Below, piece by piece: positions 5,522 to 5,522 of a stretch of 5,522 bases of DNA; positions within the stretch are counted from its first letter, which is position 1; the number at the start of each line of letters is the position of its first letter. The DNA lies in contig JBBQTU010000250.1 in NCBI GenBank assembly GCA_038213005.1, positions 1 to 5,522 of the forward strand. The letters run 5' to 3'. The notes beneath the pieces are model-generated. The model searched no databases and was not told the origin of the DNA. It saw only the letters and a list, made by a program, of their open reading frames with translations. The position numbers and the translations under genes are program-made. The DNA is from JBBQTU01 sp038213005 (GTDB taxonomy: Bacteria > Planctomycetota > Phycisphaerae > Tepidisphaerales > Tepidisphaeraceae).

Positions 5522-5522
5522 G

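Overview
The window is GC-rich bacterial chromosomal DNA from a cell-surface polysaccharide (O-antigen, exopolysaccharide or capsule type) biosynthesis region. It carries six protein-coding units plus a dispersed-type palindromic repeat. No rRNA, tRNA, CRISPR array or transposase gene was seen. The lineage is not certain. The GC-rich coding, the flavour of the sugar-phosphate transferase (an N-terminal 'YLGG' motif in place of the commoner 'RLGG') and the gene mix remind me of Planctomycetota/Phycisphaerae or a similar environmental group, but this is an impression and no marker gene is present.

Layout. (1) 1-1287, minus strand: a WecA/TagO-type polyprenyl-phosphate HexNAc-1-phosphate transferase, a multi-pass membrane enzyme that starts lipid-linked glycan synthesis. 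Its C-terminus runs off the left edge. (2) 1288-1512: a divergent intergenic region with two small inverted repeats. (3) 1513-2544, plus strand: GDP-mannose 4,6-dehydratase (gmd). (4) 2545-2672: a spacer filled by a C/G-rich block of alternating CCTCC and GGAGG units. (5) 2673-3614, plus strand: GDP-L-fucose synthase (fcl/wcaG). (6) Converging from the right on the minus strand: the C-terminal part of a GT4-type glycosyltransferase (5096-5521, enters from the right edge), a small MNT-family nucleotidyltransferase (4670-4993), a 45-codon ORF resembling the C-terminal tail of a HEPN-domain partner (4536-4673), and an FkbM-family methyltransferase (3661-4539). The last three are chained by 4-nt ATGA/GTGA overlaps.

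How they fit together. Gmd and Fcl convert GDP-D-mannose to GDP-L-fucose in two cytoplasmic steps. The WecA-like enzyme would load the first sugar phosphate on the undecaprenyl carrier, the GT4 enzyme would extend the glycan, and the FkbM enzyme could O-methylate a sugar. The MNT gene and its shrunken HEPN partner are the outliers. MNT/HEPN pairs are usually toxin-antitoxin-like modules. Here most of the HEPN protein seems to be gone, and the surviving stub sits where its translation could drive that of the methyltransferase. This is the most interesting part of an otherwise ordinary sugar locus.
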